IMG/VR virus record: IMGVR_UViG_3300036939_000083
Coordinates: 1-38,159 of that record
Source: a virus
Length of the DNA stretch: 38,159 nt
Reading direction: 5' to 3' (one strand)
Positions 24,071-31,397 of the stretch are shown here, piece after piece. A program made the translations under genes and the position numbers. Position 1 is the stretch's first letter, and each line of letters starts with the position of its first letter. The notes beneath the pieces were generated by a model that searched no databases, was not told the DNA's origin, and was given only the letters and a program-made list of their open reading frames with translations.

Positions 24071-24393
24071 TGGGCGGGCCGACCGCGCTCTTCCGACAGC
24101 TCGTGAGCTTCGCCGAAGTCACCGGGCGCGACGCTTGGGGGAAGCCGACACTCGGCCCGCTGACGATCGCGGCAGCCCGTGTGCAGCCGAGCCGCAAGCT
24201 GATCCGCGATTCAAACGGCGCCGAGTTTGTCGCGTCGTTCGTTGTCTACACCGCCGCCCTGATCACCCTTCGGCACCGGGTTTGGTTTCCGGGTGACGAC
24301 ACAGCCGACTTCAACCGCGCCCGCCGCCCTGCCGCTGTCGACGAGCATGCCGACGGAACCGGCACGGTGCGCTTCCGAAAGGTCTGGTTCTGA
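24070..24393 (+). CDS. Head-tail stopper-like protein
   Basis: A 107-residue, beta-rich protein in the neck cluster. It contains PTALFRQLVSFAEVTGRDAWGKPT, VQPSRKLIRDSNGAEFVASFVVY and FRKVWF. Its length, position between connector and tail terminator, and PSRKLIRDSNGAEF pattern suggest the stopper/head-closure class. It is translationally coupled on both sides (TAATG upstream, one-base overlap downstream). Assignment relies mainly on synteny. Confidence 0.7.
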   Translation: MGGPTALFRQLVSFAEVTGRDAWGKPTLGPLTIAAARVQPSRKLIRDSNGAEFVASFVVYTAALITLRHRVWFPGDDTADFNRARRPAAVDEHADGTGTVRFRKVWF

Positions 24394-24983
24394 TGGCACG
24401 CGACACTGCGGCCGATCTCGCGAGCATCCTCGCCGCTGGCGGGCTCGGGCTGACCGTTGGAGCTAACCTCTTTCTCGGGCCGGTCATCGAAGACGACGAC
24501 GCCGTCGTGCCGGACGTCTCGTGCTTCGTCCTGCAAACTGGCGGCGATGCACCCGTGAGCTACGTCGGCGGCGGTCGGAAGACCTACCGCGCGAACACCT
24601 GCCAGGTCCGCATCCGCTCAGCTCGTGAGAGCTTCCAGGCTGGGCACCTGCTCGCGCTTGCCGCACTCGACGCGCTGCACTTGGCGAATGCCGCGCCGTA
24701 CACGCTGATCGAAGTCGAGGAAGGAAGCCCGAGCTACTTCGGCACCGACGGCAGCGATCGGCACTGGTGGACCTTCACGGTCAACGCCGAGTTCGTCGAC
24801 CCTGGCACCATGGGGACGCCGATCGAACTCGCCCCCACGGGCGACAGGGAAGTCGCGGGCGACTTGCGCGTCGGCGGCTCGCTCTTCGTCGCGTCGAGGG
24901 ATGTCGGCGCGCTCGTCGACGAGCTGCTCTCGCGTGTGGCTGAGCTTGAAACACGGATAAGTGGAGGGGCCAGCGCCCCATGA
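24393..24983 (+). CDS. Tail terminator/minor capsid-like protein with C-terminal extension
   Basis: A 196-residue protein. The first 140 residues resemble phage minor-capsid/tail-terminator proteins: VVPDVSCFVLQTGG, RKTYRANTCQVRIRSA and WWTFTVNAEF. The C-terminal part has a beta-repeat-like VAGDLRVGGSLFVASRDVGALVDELL followed by a short coiled coil (LLSRVAELETRIS). Similar segments occur in fibres and trimeric tips, which is unusual for a terminator. Its ATG shares a base with the previous TGA. Confidence 0.7.
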   Translation: MARDTAADLASILAAGGLGLTVGANLFLGPVIEDDDAVVPDVSCFVLQTGGDAPVSYVGGGRKTYRANTCQVRIRSARESFQAGHLLALAALDALHLANAAPYTLIEVEEGSPSYFGTDGSDRHWWTFTVNAEFVDPGTMGTPIELAPTGDREVAGDLRVGGSLFVASRDVGALVDELLSRVAELETRISGGASAP

Positions 24984-25016
24984 CCGACTAGGCGTGAGTG
25001 ATTCTTAGAGGCGGCG

Positions 25017-25907
25017 TTACTCAAGAAACTCCGCGAGAGTGATAGGGCGAAACGTTACGAGATTTCGATCTCGTAAGAAGCTGCACCGATTCAGTTGATC
25101 GCGGTCATCGCTGATGAAGAGGTCGACATACGCTGCGGCTGCTGCAATGGCGATGTCATGCCACGTACCTTCGCCTCTCCCCTTTTTCTTGGTGCGCCAC
25201 ATACCGAGCACATTCTCCTGTGCTTTTGTCGTGGCTTGCCGATCTACGCTATTGGCAAGACAGAGCCTCCATACGAGATGTGACAAGACATGAGTCGCCT
25301 TAAAGCGCCTGGGATCGGAGACAATCTTCGCCGCCGCAACTTCACCTTCAGACATCTCCGCCGCTAGTTCGATTATCATATCGTCTTCGCGTGGAGGGTT
25401 GGTGGCGCAAATAAGCTCGATTATTTCATCTGGTGCTGTCTTGACCCCCCGAGCTGCCATGAATTGATGGAGCCCGCGATCCTTTTCGAAGAGGTCGGCC
25501 TTCTTTCGCCGCAGCCACTCATAAGATTCAGGAAGGCCCTTTGCTACTGCGAGCAGCTTTGCACTGCTTGCTTTTTCGAGAGAAGTCCATCCTTCAGAAT
25601 ATGCAGGCGGCCCCCTAAGCCGTTCGCGCAACTCACCTTTCATTAGATCCTGGTCGCCAGGAGCTGGGCAAAAGCGAGCGCCAAGTTTGCGGCATAGACG
25701 CCGGAAACGCTGGAGCATGCGAAAGGCACGCTCCTGATCTCCGTCAGATGAAATTTCGACAATCACGTTCGTAGAAACAAAAACGGTCACAGGCCTGCGG
25801 AGCACTGTCGCAGCGAATTGATCGACGGCGGCGTCGCTCGCGAGAACGTTGCTAAGTGCTGACGTGTCGAGCGCGATAGCTGTGTTGATGCGACTTGGAA
25901 TGACCAT
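25017..25907 (-). CDS. PIN-domain protein, accessory gene (candidate nuclease toxin/defence)
   Basis: A 296-residue protein on the minus strand inside the neck/tail module. The PIN acidic set is visible: D14 in IALDTSALSNVL, E51 in VIVEISS, D251 in TWHDIAIAAAAAYVD and D267-D268 in LFISDDRDQ. A long helical insertion separates the halves. The ATG at 25907 is preceded by GAGGG; a longer start at 26030 lacks support. Its DNA is visibly poorer in GC than the neighbouring genes, indicating recent acquisition. PIN proteins are RNases and often toxins or abortive-infection effectors. No antitoxin was found. It may protect the lysogen. Confidence 0.78.
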   Translation of the reverse strand: MVIPSRINTAIALDTSALSNVLASDAAVDQFAATVLRRPVTVFVSTNVIVEISSDGDQERAFRMLQRFRRLCRKLGARFCPAPGDQDLMKGELRERLRGPPAYSEGWTSLEKASSAKLLAVAKGLPESYEWLRRKKADLFEKDRGLHQFMAARGVKTAPDEIIELICATNPPREDDMIIELAAEMSEGEVAAAKIVSDPRRFKATHVLSHLVWRLCLANSVDRQATTKAQENVLGMWRTKKKGRGEGTWHDIAIAAAAAYVDLFISDDRDQLNRCSFLRDRNLVTFRPITLAEFLE

Positions 25908-26039
25908 GCATGCCCTCGCGGGATGTGCAGCGAACATGCCATTTTGCTCCAACGTGCCATGCACCTGCAAGGGCATGCCCCCCGGTAGCGGGGATCTCAG
26001 CCGCCGCATTCTGGCAGGGGTAGCAAGCATCCGGCCTCT
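25908..26039. other. Divergent intergenic region with GGGCATGCCC palindrome
   Basis: This region separates the PIN gene from element i. It contains the perfect 10-bp palindrome GGGCATGCCC (25971-25980), and the half-site GCATGCCC recurs at 25908-25915, on the PIN ribosome site. Such an arrangement could allow autorepression of the PIN gene. No gene is seen here. Confidence 0.4.
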
Positions 26040-26068
26040 GAGCCACTTCGGGAAAGCGCACCCATTTA
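26040..26068 (+). promoter_or_regulatory. Bipartite promoter-like element, copy i (tail genes)
   Basis: GAGCCAC (26040-26046) and CGCACCCATTTA (ending at 26068), 29 bp, followed by CCGGGAGGA and the ATG of the gp10-like gene nine bases downstream. It is the only element in the tail module and lies just beyond the PIN insertion. Confidence 0.8.
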
Positions 26069-26077
26069 CCGGGAGGA

Positions 26078-26494
26078 ATGCCGCTCAAGGTCACACTCGA
26101 CACGAAGCTGCTCGAAGCGCTCAGGAAGGTCGAAGGGCAAGTGCTCGACGACCTCGCGCCCCTGACTCGCGAGCACTCGTCGACGGTGCTCCAAGGGTCT
26201 CGGCTGCTCGTTCCTGTCGGCGAGCACGACACCGACGGGAAGCCCGCACTCAGCACGACCGGCTTTGTCGATGGCCCGGTCGTGAACCCCGAGAGGGCGA
26301 GCGTCAGCTCGACGGCGGGTTACGAGCACTCGGCCGCGGGCGCGATTCACGAGGGCTTTCACTGGGGCGCGCAGCGCTTCGACAAGCCCACTCACTTCCT
26401 GCGCAAGCCTGCCCGGAAGGGACGCGCGGCGTTCCGAAAGGCTGTCGCGGCGCAAATTTTCGCATCGCTGTCGCGGCTCTTTCCGAGTCGCTAG
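26078..26494 (+). CDS. HK97 gp10-like neck protein
   Basis: A 138-residue protein typical of the HK97-gp10/tail-component family: LLEALRKVEGQVLDDLAPLTREHSS, RLLVPVGEHDTDGKPALSTTGFVD, a GYEHSAAGAIHEGFHWGAQ core and a basic C-terminal helix. In related phages this gene sits between stopper and tail terminator; here it lies after the terminator-like gene and the PIN insertion. The ATG is nine bases after the CATTTA box. Confidence 0.8.
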   Translation: MPLKVTLDTKLLEALRKVEGQVLDDLAPLTREHSSTVLQGSRLLVPVGEHDTDGKPALSTTGFVDGPVVNPERASVSSTAGYEHSAAGAIHEGFHWGAQRFDKPTHFLRKPARKGRAAFRKAVAAQIFASLSRLFPSR

Positions 26495-26502
26495 GAGAAA
26501 CA

Positions 26503-26928
26503 ATGTCCGCCCCCGTAGCTGCTCACCTTGACAGCGTCTCCGTGCGCTCGGACACGACCGCCGCAACGAGTACCGACCGGATCGACGGTCTGACCGATGC
26601 CTCGCTGAGCGAATCGGGCGACTTCGTCGAGACGAACTATCTCGGGGGCGCGGGCTACAAGTCCCGCGTTCAGACGCTCAAGGACACGAGCGCGGATCTG
26701 TCCGGTCACTTCATGCAGGGCGACGCGCCGCAGGGGGTTCTCCGCAGCGCTCGCGACACGGGCGCGACCGTCTACGTGACGTTCATCTTCGACCCGAGCG
26801 CTTCGGCCGGCTCCAAGGGCAAGCGGATCCCGATGGTCGTGAACAGCTACGACGAAAAGCTGACCCCGGGCGGCGTCGTCGAGTTCTCCTGCAAGCTGCT
26901 GGGCAACGGTGCCCCCGTCGCCGTCTGA
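26503..26928 (+). CDS. Major tail (tube) protein
   Basis: A 141-residue beta-rich protein in the tube position before the chaperone. It contains RIDGLTDASLSESGDFVETNYLGG, YKSRVQTLKDTSADLSGHFMQGD, VYVTFIFDPSASAGSKGKRIPMVV and LTPGGVVEFSCKLLGNG, a pattern of phage tube subunits. GGAG at a normal distance precedes the ATG. Confidence 0.8.
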   Translation: MSAPVAAHLDSVSVRSDTTAATSTDRIDGLTDASLSESGDFVETNYLGGAGYKSRVQTLKDTSADLSGHFMQGDAPQGVLRSARDTGATVYVTFIFDPSASAGSKGKRIPMVVNSYDEKLTPGGVVEFSCKLLGNGAPVAV

Positions 26929-26940
26929 GTCGGGGGCTCA

Positions 26941-27633
26941 ATGACTGTGATCTCTGCTCACGAAGGAACGCTGTCGCTCGCCGGGGAATCCACCAGCTTT
27001 GAGAATCTTCTAGCGAGCCGCGTCGGTGGAGTGCTGTCCCCGAGCTTCCGTGTCATCTCCGACGCGCGCAATCGGCTCGATCCCGCGAGCGACCCTCTCG
27101 TCGAGGTTTCTCCGACGGGGCTGTCACAGGACTTTGCGCCAGCAGCCCGCAGCTCGTATGCGGTCGACTACCTCTTCGGCGTCATCACGTTCAACGTAGC
27201 CCCCGGATCGAACTCGATTGTGCGCGTCTCGGGCAATTACCTGCCGGTGTCGGCGGTTGCGCTGATTCGCTCGCTGTCGCTGTCGGTCACGAATGACGTC
27301 GTCGAGCTGCAAGTCCTCGGCGATGGGTACAAGCGGCGCGCGGTCACGCTGCGCGATCTCTCTGGCGAGGTGTCAGGGATTGTTCCCGCGACGACCGACT
27401 TCGACTCCGAGGTCGGGATCCCAACCTTCAAAGCCTCGCTGTCGAGCGGCTCGGCCCTCCTCCTGGAGTTCGGCAAGGGGACCGACGAGATCTTTCGTGC
27501 GTGGGTAAAGGTCCCGGAGCTGTCTCACAAGCTCACCCCGGGCGCCCTCTACGAGCACACAGCCAAGTTCGTCGGGCACGCCTTCAAGGCGGGCAGCGGC
27601 GAGTTCGTCGCGTGGGGTTACGGCACCCCGTAG
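26941..27633 (+). CDS. Second tail tube-like protein
   Basis: A 230-residue beta-rich protein following the main tube gene by 12 bases. It contains SVTNDVVELQVLGDGYKRRAVTLRDLSGEVSG and LTPGALYEHTAKFVGHAF, which echo the tube protein (LTPGG..EFSCKLLG, LKDTSADLSGHF). This suggests a paralogous or alternative tube/tail-tip subunit. The assignment is by similarity to its neighbour and order. Confidence 0.65.
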   Translation: MTVISAHEGTLSLAGESTSFENLLASRVGGVLSPSFRVISDARNRLDPASDPLVEVSPTGLSQDFAPAARSSYAVDYLFGVITFNVAPGSNSIVRVSGNYLPVSAVALIRSLSLSVTNDVVELQVLGDGYKRRAVTLRDLSGEVSGIVPATTDFDSEVGIPTFKASLSSGSALLLEFGKGTDEIFRAWVKVPELSHKLTPGALYEHTAKFVGHAFKAGSGEFVAWGYGTP

Positions 27634-27670
27634 CGGCTCCACAAACACAGCCGGTCAGGAACAGGCGTCA

Positions 27671-28024
27671 ATGTCCAACAAGCACAAGCTGCTTGCGAAG
27701 AACCGTCGCGTCGTGAAGACCGTCGAGATCGACGGCGTCAAGGTGGAGATCATCAAGCCCACGATGGGCGACCGTCTGCGTCTGATCGAGCAGGCTCGCG
27801 CGGCGGGCGAAATGAATGAGAAGAACGAGCCGATCGGCGACCGTGCCGGTGCGCGGATGCTCGCGCGGATCGCCGTGTGCGTGATCAACGACGCCGAGAC
27901 GCGCCGCCCGATGTTCTCCGTCAACGATGTCGACGAGCTGCTCGACGAGTCGTGGCTCGAGGATCTCGCCGCTGATCTGACGGACGTCTTCAACGTCAGC
28001 GAAGAGAAGATGCGGGGAAAATAG
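27671..28024 (+). CDS. Tail assembly chaperone (G protein)
   Basis: A 117-residue tail assembly chaperone upstream of the tape measure. It has VKTVEIDGVKVEIIKPTMGDRLRLIEQAR and an acidic C-terminal NDVDELLDESWLEDLAADLTDVF, typical of siphophage chaperones. The zero-frame product ends at TAG (28022-28024) right after the slippery site GGGAAAA; a -1 shift adds 72 residues. Confidence 0.85.
   Translation: MSNKHKLLAKNRRVVKTVEIDGVKVEIIKPTMGDRLRLIEQARAAGEMNEKNEPIGDRAGARMLARIAVCVINDAETRRPMFSVNDVDELLDESWLEDLAADLTDVFNVSEEKMRGK
28015..28021 (+). other. Programmed -1 frameshift slippery site GGGAAAA
   Basis: The heptamer has the X-XXY-YYZ form in the correct reading frame (CGG GGA AAA TAG), and the zero-frame stop immediately follows. 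The -1 frame is then open for another 72 codons up to TGA at 28237, seven bases before the tape-measure start. This is the classical arrangement of the G/GT tail chaperones. Confidence 0.85.
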
Positions 28025-28239
28025 ACAGCGACCCCGAAGCGAACCTGCTCTACGGGGTCGCGTCTCTGTTGAAGCTGCCGCCCGATAGCGTTCGCGCGAT
28101 GGCTTACGAAGACGTGATCGGGCTCGTCGCGTATGCCCGAAAGGAAGCCGACGAGCTTGAAAAGAAACATGCCACCCCGGCCGGTTCCGGTGTGGCTCCG
28201 TCGGGACAAACAACGACCCGACGCTTGCGCAAAAGGTGA
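28021..28239 (+). CDS. Frameshift extension (T part) of the tail assembly chaperone
   Basis: This frame has no proper start codon at its beginning, so it would be made only as a fusion with the upstream gene through a -1 shift. It reads IDSDPEANLLYGVASLLKLP, then PDSVRAMAYEDVIGLVAYARKEADELEKK, and a Gly/Pro/Thr-rich basic tail. The AYARKEADELEKK helix is typical of T domains, which recruit the tape measure. The fusion product would run from 27671 to 28239, about 189 residues. Confidence 0.8.
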   Translation: MDSDPEANLLYGVASLLKLPPDSVRAMAYEDVIGLVAYARKEADELEKKHATPAGSGVAPSGQTTTRRLRKR

Positions 28240-28245
28240 GCTGCA

Positions 28246-30624
28246 ATGTCTGGCGGCGGTCTAAAAGTCGGTGACGTCTATGTCGTCGTGACCGCCGCCG
28301 TCGGCGAGTTCACGCGCTCAATGCGTCAGATCGTCGATGACGTTGCGCGCACCGCAGGCAAGGTCGAGCAGCTCGGGAACAAGATCGGCGAGATTGGCGC
28401 GATCGTCAGCGTCGGTCTTTACGGCGCGCTCGCCGCTGCTGCTGCCTTCGATTCGTCTGTCACTGAGCGGATGGATCGGATCAAGCTCGTGTTTCAGAAC
28501 GTCGGCGCCGCGATCGGCGACGCTGTCTTACCGCACCTTGAGCGTCTCTCCGACGTGCTAGAGCGGGCGCTAGGATGGTTTCAGCAGCTCGACCCGACCG
28601 TGAAGCAAGCGATCGGCAGCTTCCTGTTCTGGGGGACGGCGATCGGGCTCGCGGGCGGCGGTGTCGGAAAGCTCGCGGGAATCGTCAAACAGCTCGCCGA
28701 GAGCTTCAACGCCTTCGTCGTGCCCGCGCTCGCGGGTGCTGGGAACGCCGTCGTGCGTTTCTCCGCTCTCGTGCGTGGCATTGCGCCCGAAGTCGACGGG
28801 AACTTGAAGAAGGTCGCGAAGGGGGCCGAGCAGATCGACGCGAGCTTCGCCGTTGCGTTTCGCAGTGCAGCCGCTCGAATCCTGATCGTTGGCGCTCCCC
28901 TTGCTGCGGTTGCGCTGGCGGTCGTCGGCGTCGTCATGCTCGCGGGCACGCTTTACAAGGCATGGCACGACAGCAGCACGGGCATGCGCGAAGCGTTCGT
29001 GTCGGTCTGGAAGAGCGTGACGGACGTCGCGGGCCGAGCTGCCAAGTTCTTTCAGGACATCTTCGCGGGGCTAGCGTCGATTGTCGGCGTCTGGGCGCGT
29101 GGGCAGCTCGACGCGTTCGCTTACGTCGTGCGCAACCTGGCACGCATGGCTGCGCCTCTCGCGCGAGCGCTCAGCCTCGACGGAATCGCGAACACACTCG
29201 ACGGGCTGAAAGACCTATCGGGAGAGCAGATCCTCGGAGGCTTGAAGGGGCTTGTCACCGACACCGTCGGCACCCTGAAGAACGGGCTGTCGACTGTCTG
29301 GGACGGTGTCTCTTACGGGGCGGGCTATGCCTTCGACGGCGTCAAGATGCTCGGCAGCGACGCTGCGGCGTTTCTCCGCGAGAGATTCGGCGGCGTCTTC
29401 GACGACCTGCTCGGCGGGCCTAAAGGCAAGCTGAGCAAGCCGCCCGAAGAGTCGAAGGTCGAGGTCGAGGTCGGCACCGCGGGCAAGTTTGACGGCTCGG
29501 ACTATCTCAAGCGCGCAAGCGACACGGCCGGCATCCTTGAGAGGATCGCTATTCGCAAGGCAAAGGAACTCGCCGACGCTATTGCAAAGGCGGCGGACGA
29601 AGCGAAGCGGGCGCTGCGTAGCAAGTTTACTCAGGCGTTCGGGCGGATCTCCGAGCTGATCCAGACCTTCCAGGAAGGGATGGCTGCGGGCGGCGAGTGG
29701 GGAGGCGTTGCCGCCGTGATGGGCGATCTCCTTTCTCAGTCGGAGACTTTCGCGACGCTGATCCGCATGGCGACGAACTTCATTCAATTCGTCGCCGACG
29801 TGCTCGGGAAGGTTCTCGCCCCCGTGCTGCCGGTTCTCGGGTCTGTGTTCAACATGCTCGTTCCTTTGCTTCAGGCGCTTGTGCCCGTAATCACAGCCGC
29901 GCTTCAGCCATTGCAGGCGATCGCGCCGTCCCTTGAGCTGCTCGGCACGTTGTTCCAGGGGCTCGCGCCCGTGATCACGATCCTTGGGACGATCCTTGTC
30001 GCGCTTACCAACCCGCTCGGGCTGCTCGCGGGGCCGATCCTGAAGTCGTTCTTCGGCGTCATTCGTGTCGTCGCAATGGGGATCCTCTACGTCGTCAAGG
30101 GAGTCGGCACGGTTTGGAACGCGATCGTTGGCTTTATCGCGGGCGTGTTTCGGACGCTGAGCAAGGTTCCGCTCGTGGGCGGGGCCTTCGACAAGATGGC
30201 CCAAAGCCTCGACAGCATGAAAGTGCCGATGGCTCAGGTCGACGGCGCTCTGAACACGCTGAGAAATACGAGCTACGACGCCGCAGCCGCGAACTCGGCG
30301 GCGAGCGTCGCCCAATGGCAGAACGCCGAAGCAACGAAGAAGGCAACGGACGCACTCACTAACGTCCCGACAGGGTTCAAGGTCGCGCTCGCTCGCTTCA
30401 ATGCGCAGGACCCTGTCACCGGCTCGCCTGCGACGCCTGTCGGCGCGAGCCCCATCACCCCGAGCCCGACCGCGCCTGCGAGCGGCGGAAACGTGACCGT
30501 CGGGCAGATCGTCGTCGAAGCCGCAGACAACCCCGAAGAGACAGCTCGCAGCGTGTGGCTCGAAATGAAGCGCGAGCAAAACAGGCGTCGCGGCTCGGGC
30601 GAGTGGCTGCCCGCGAGGTACTAG
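28246..30624 (+). CDS. Tail tape measure protein
   Basis: A 792-residue protein, by position and composition the tape measure that fixes tail length and helps DNA entry. It has an N-terminal VVTAAVGEFTRSMRQIVDDVART helix, several strongly hydrophobic segments (about residues 130-150, 200-230, 520-620) and long amphipathic helices with Ala-rich stretches. The segment about 540-620 (VAPVLPVLGSVFNMLVPLLQ and following) is a typical membrane-active tape-measure region. The ATG is seven bases after the T frame stop. Confidence 0.9.
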   Translation: MSGGGLKVGDVYVVVTAAVGEFTRSMRQIVDDVARTAGKVEQLGNKIGEIGAIVSVGLYGALAAAAAFDSSVTERMDRIKLVFQNVGAAIGDAVLPHLERLSDVLERALGWFQQLDPTVKQAIGSFLFWGTAIGLAGGGVGKLAGIVKQLAESFNAFVVPALAGAGNAVVRFSALVRGIAPEVDGNLKKVAKGAEQIDASFAVAFRSAAARILIVGAPLAAVALAVVGVVMLAGTLYKAWHDSSTGMREAFVSVWKSVTDVAGRAAKFFQDIFAGLASIVGVWARGQLDAFAYVVRNLARMAAPLARALSLDGIANTLDGLKDLSGEQILGGLKGLVTDTVGTLKNGLSTVWDGVSYGAGYAFDGVKMLGSDAAAFLRERFGGVFDDLLGGPKGKLSKPPEESKVEVEVGTAGKFDGSDYLKRASDTAGILERIAIRKAKELADAIAKAADEAKRALRSKFTQAFGRISELIQTFQEGMAAGGEWGGVAAVMGDLLSQSETFATLIRMATNFIQFVADVLGKVLAPVLPVLGSVFNMLVPLLQALVPVITAALQPLQAIAPSLELLGTLFQGLAPVITILGTILVALTNPLGLLAGPILKSFFGVIRVVAMGILYVVKGVGTVWNAIVGFIAGVFRTLSKVPLVGGAFDKMAQSLDSMKVPMAQVDGALNTLRNTSYDAAAANSAASVAQWQNAEATKKATDALTNVPTGFKVALARFNAQDPVTGSPATPVGASPITPSPTAPASGGNVTVGQIVVEAADNPEETARSVWLEMKREQNRRRGSGEWLPARY

Positions 30625-30628
30625 ATCC

Positions 30629-31390
30629 ATGCCGTTTCTCACACTCAATGGGATCACTGTGCCCGTCGTCGAAGGTCGTCGGCGGCAGGTCAGCATCGGA
30701 GCGGACTCTCGAGCCTTTGGAGGCGCGTACCGTCTCGGGCGCCGTGCTGTGCGTCAGGAATGGGAGTTTCGCACCGGCCCGCTGTCGACCGCCGACGCGC
30801 TGGCGCTTCGCGGGCTCGTCTCAGGCGATGGGCACACGCTTTCCTTCGACGTGGACACGTACACAAGCAAGGGGCTCGCCGTGTTCAGCGGGCCGGGAAC
30901 GGTCTACTCGGGAGCAAAGTTCAGCAGCGGCTTTCGCCAGACGACCTCAGGAAACACTAACTGGGCGATGCAGCTCGGGCAGTCGTGGACGACGCTTCAT
31001 CACAGGTACGACACAGGCGCGGCGAGCTGGCGCCACTTCATCACGCGCAGCGACGGGCTGCGTTGGATGCAGGGCAGCTCTTCGAGCAACGGCGGGGGCG
31101 TCACTGTCGGCGCGGGTTACTTTTGGCTCGGCGGGCAACCGGGCTTCACAGACTTTGACGACGCTGTCGGGCTCCCCTTCAAGGTGCCTGACTCGTGGAT
31201 CGCGCAAATGTTTGCTTGGCATTCCGGCCGGGCATGGAGCGCGCTCCCATTCCTGACGGCGGGCGGCGACTTCAACGCCGCCGAAGCGAGAGTGCTCGGC
31301 GAGGTCAAAGACGGCGAGTTCGTCGAGTTTGTTCAGAGCGGGGCGCGCGTGGTGGGCGAGCGCTTCGACTTCATTTTGCGAGAGGTCTAG
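30629..31390 (+). CDS. Putative distal tail protein
   Basis: A 253-residue protein directly after the tape measure (five bases). It begins MPFLTLNGITVPVVEG and has RAFGGAYRLGRRAVRQEWEFRTGPL and a long beta-rich body with Gly-rich loops. The position between tape measure and tip protein fits a Dit-like hub subunit; the sequence itself does not prove it. The C-terminus ends RVVGERFDFILREV. Confidence 0.65.
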   Translation: MPFLTLNGITVPVVEGRRRQVSIGADSRAFGGAYRLGRRAVRQEWEFRTGPLSTADALALRGLVSGDGHTLSFDVDTYTSKGLAVFSGPGTVYSGAKFSSGFRQTTSGNTNWAMQLGQSWTTLHHRYDTGAASWRHFITRSDGLRWMQGSSSSNGGGVTVGAGYFWLGGQPGFTDFDDAVGLPFKVPDSWIAQMFAWHSGRAWSALPFLTAGGDFNAAEARVLGEVKDGEFVEFVQSGARVVGERFDFILREV

Positions 31391-31397
31391 AAACCCA

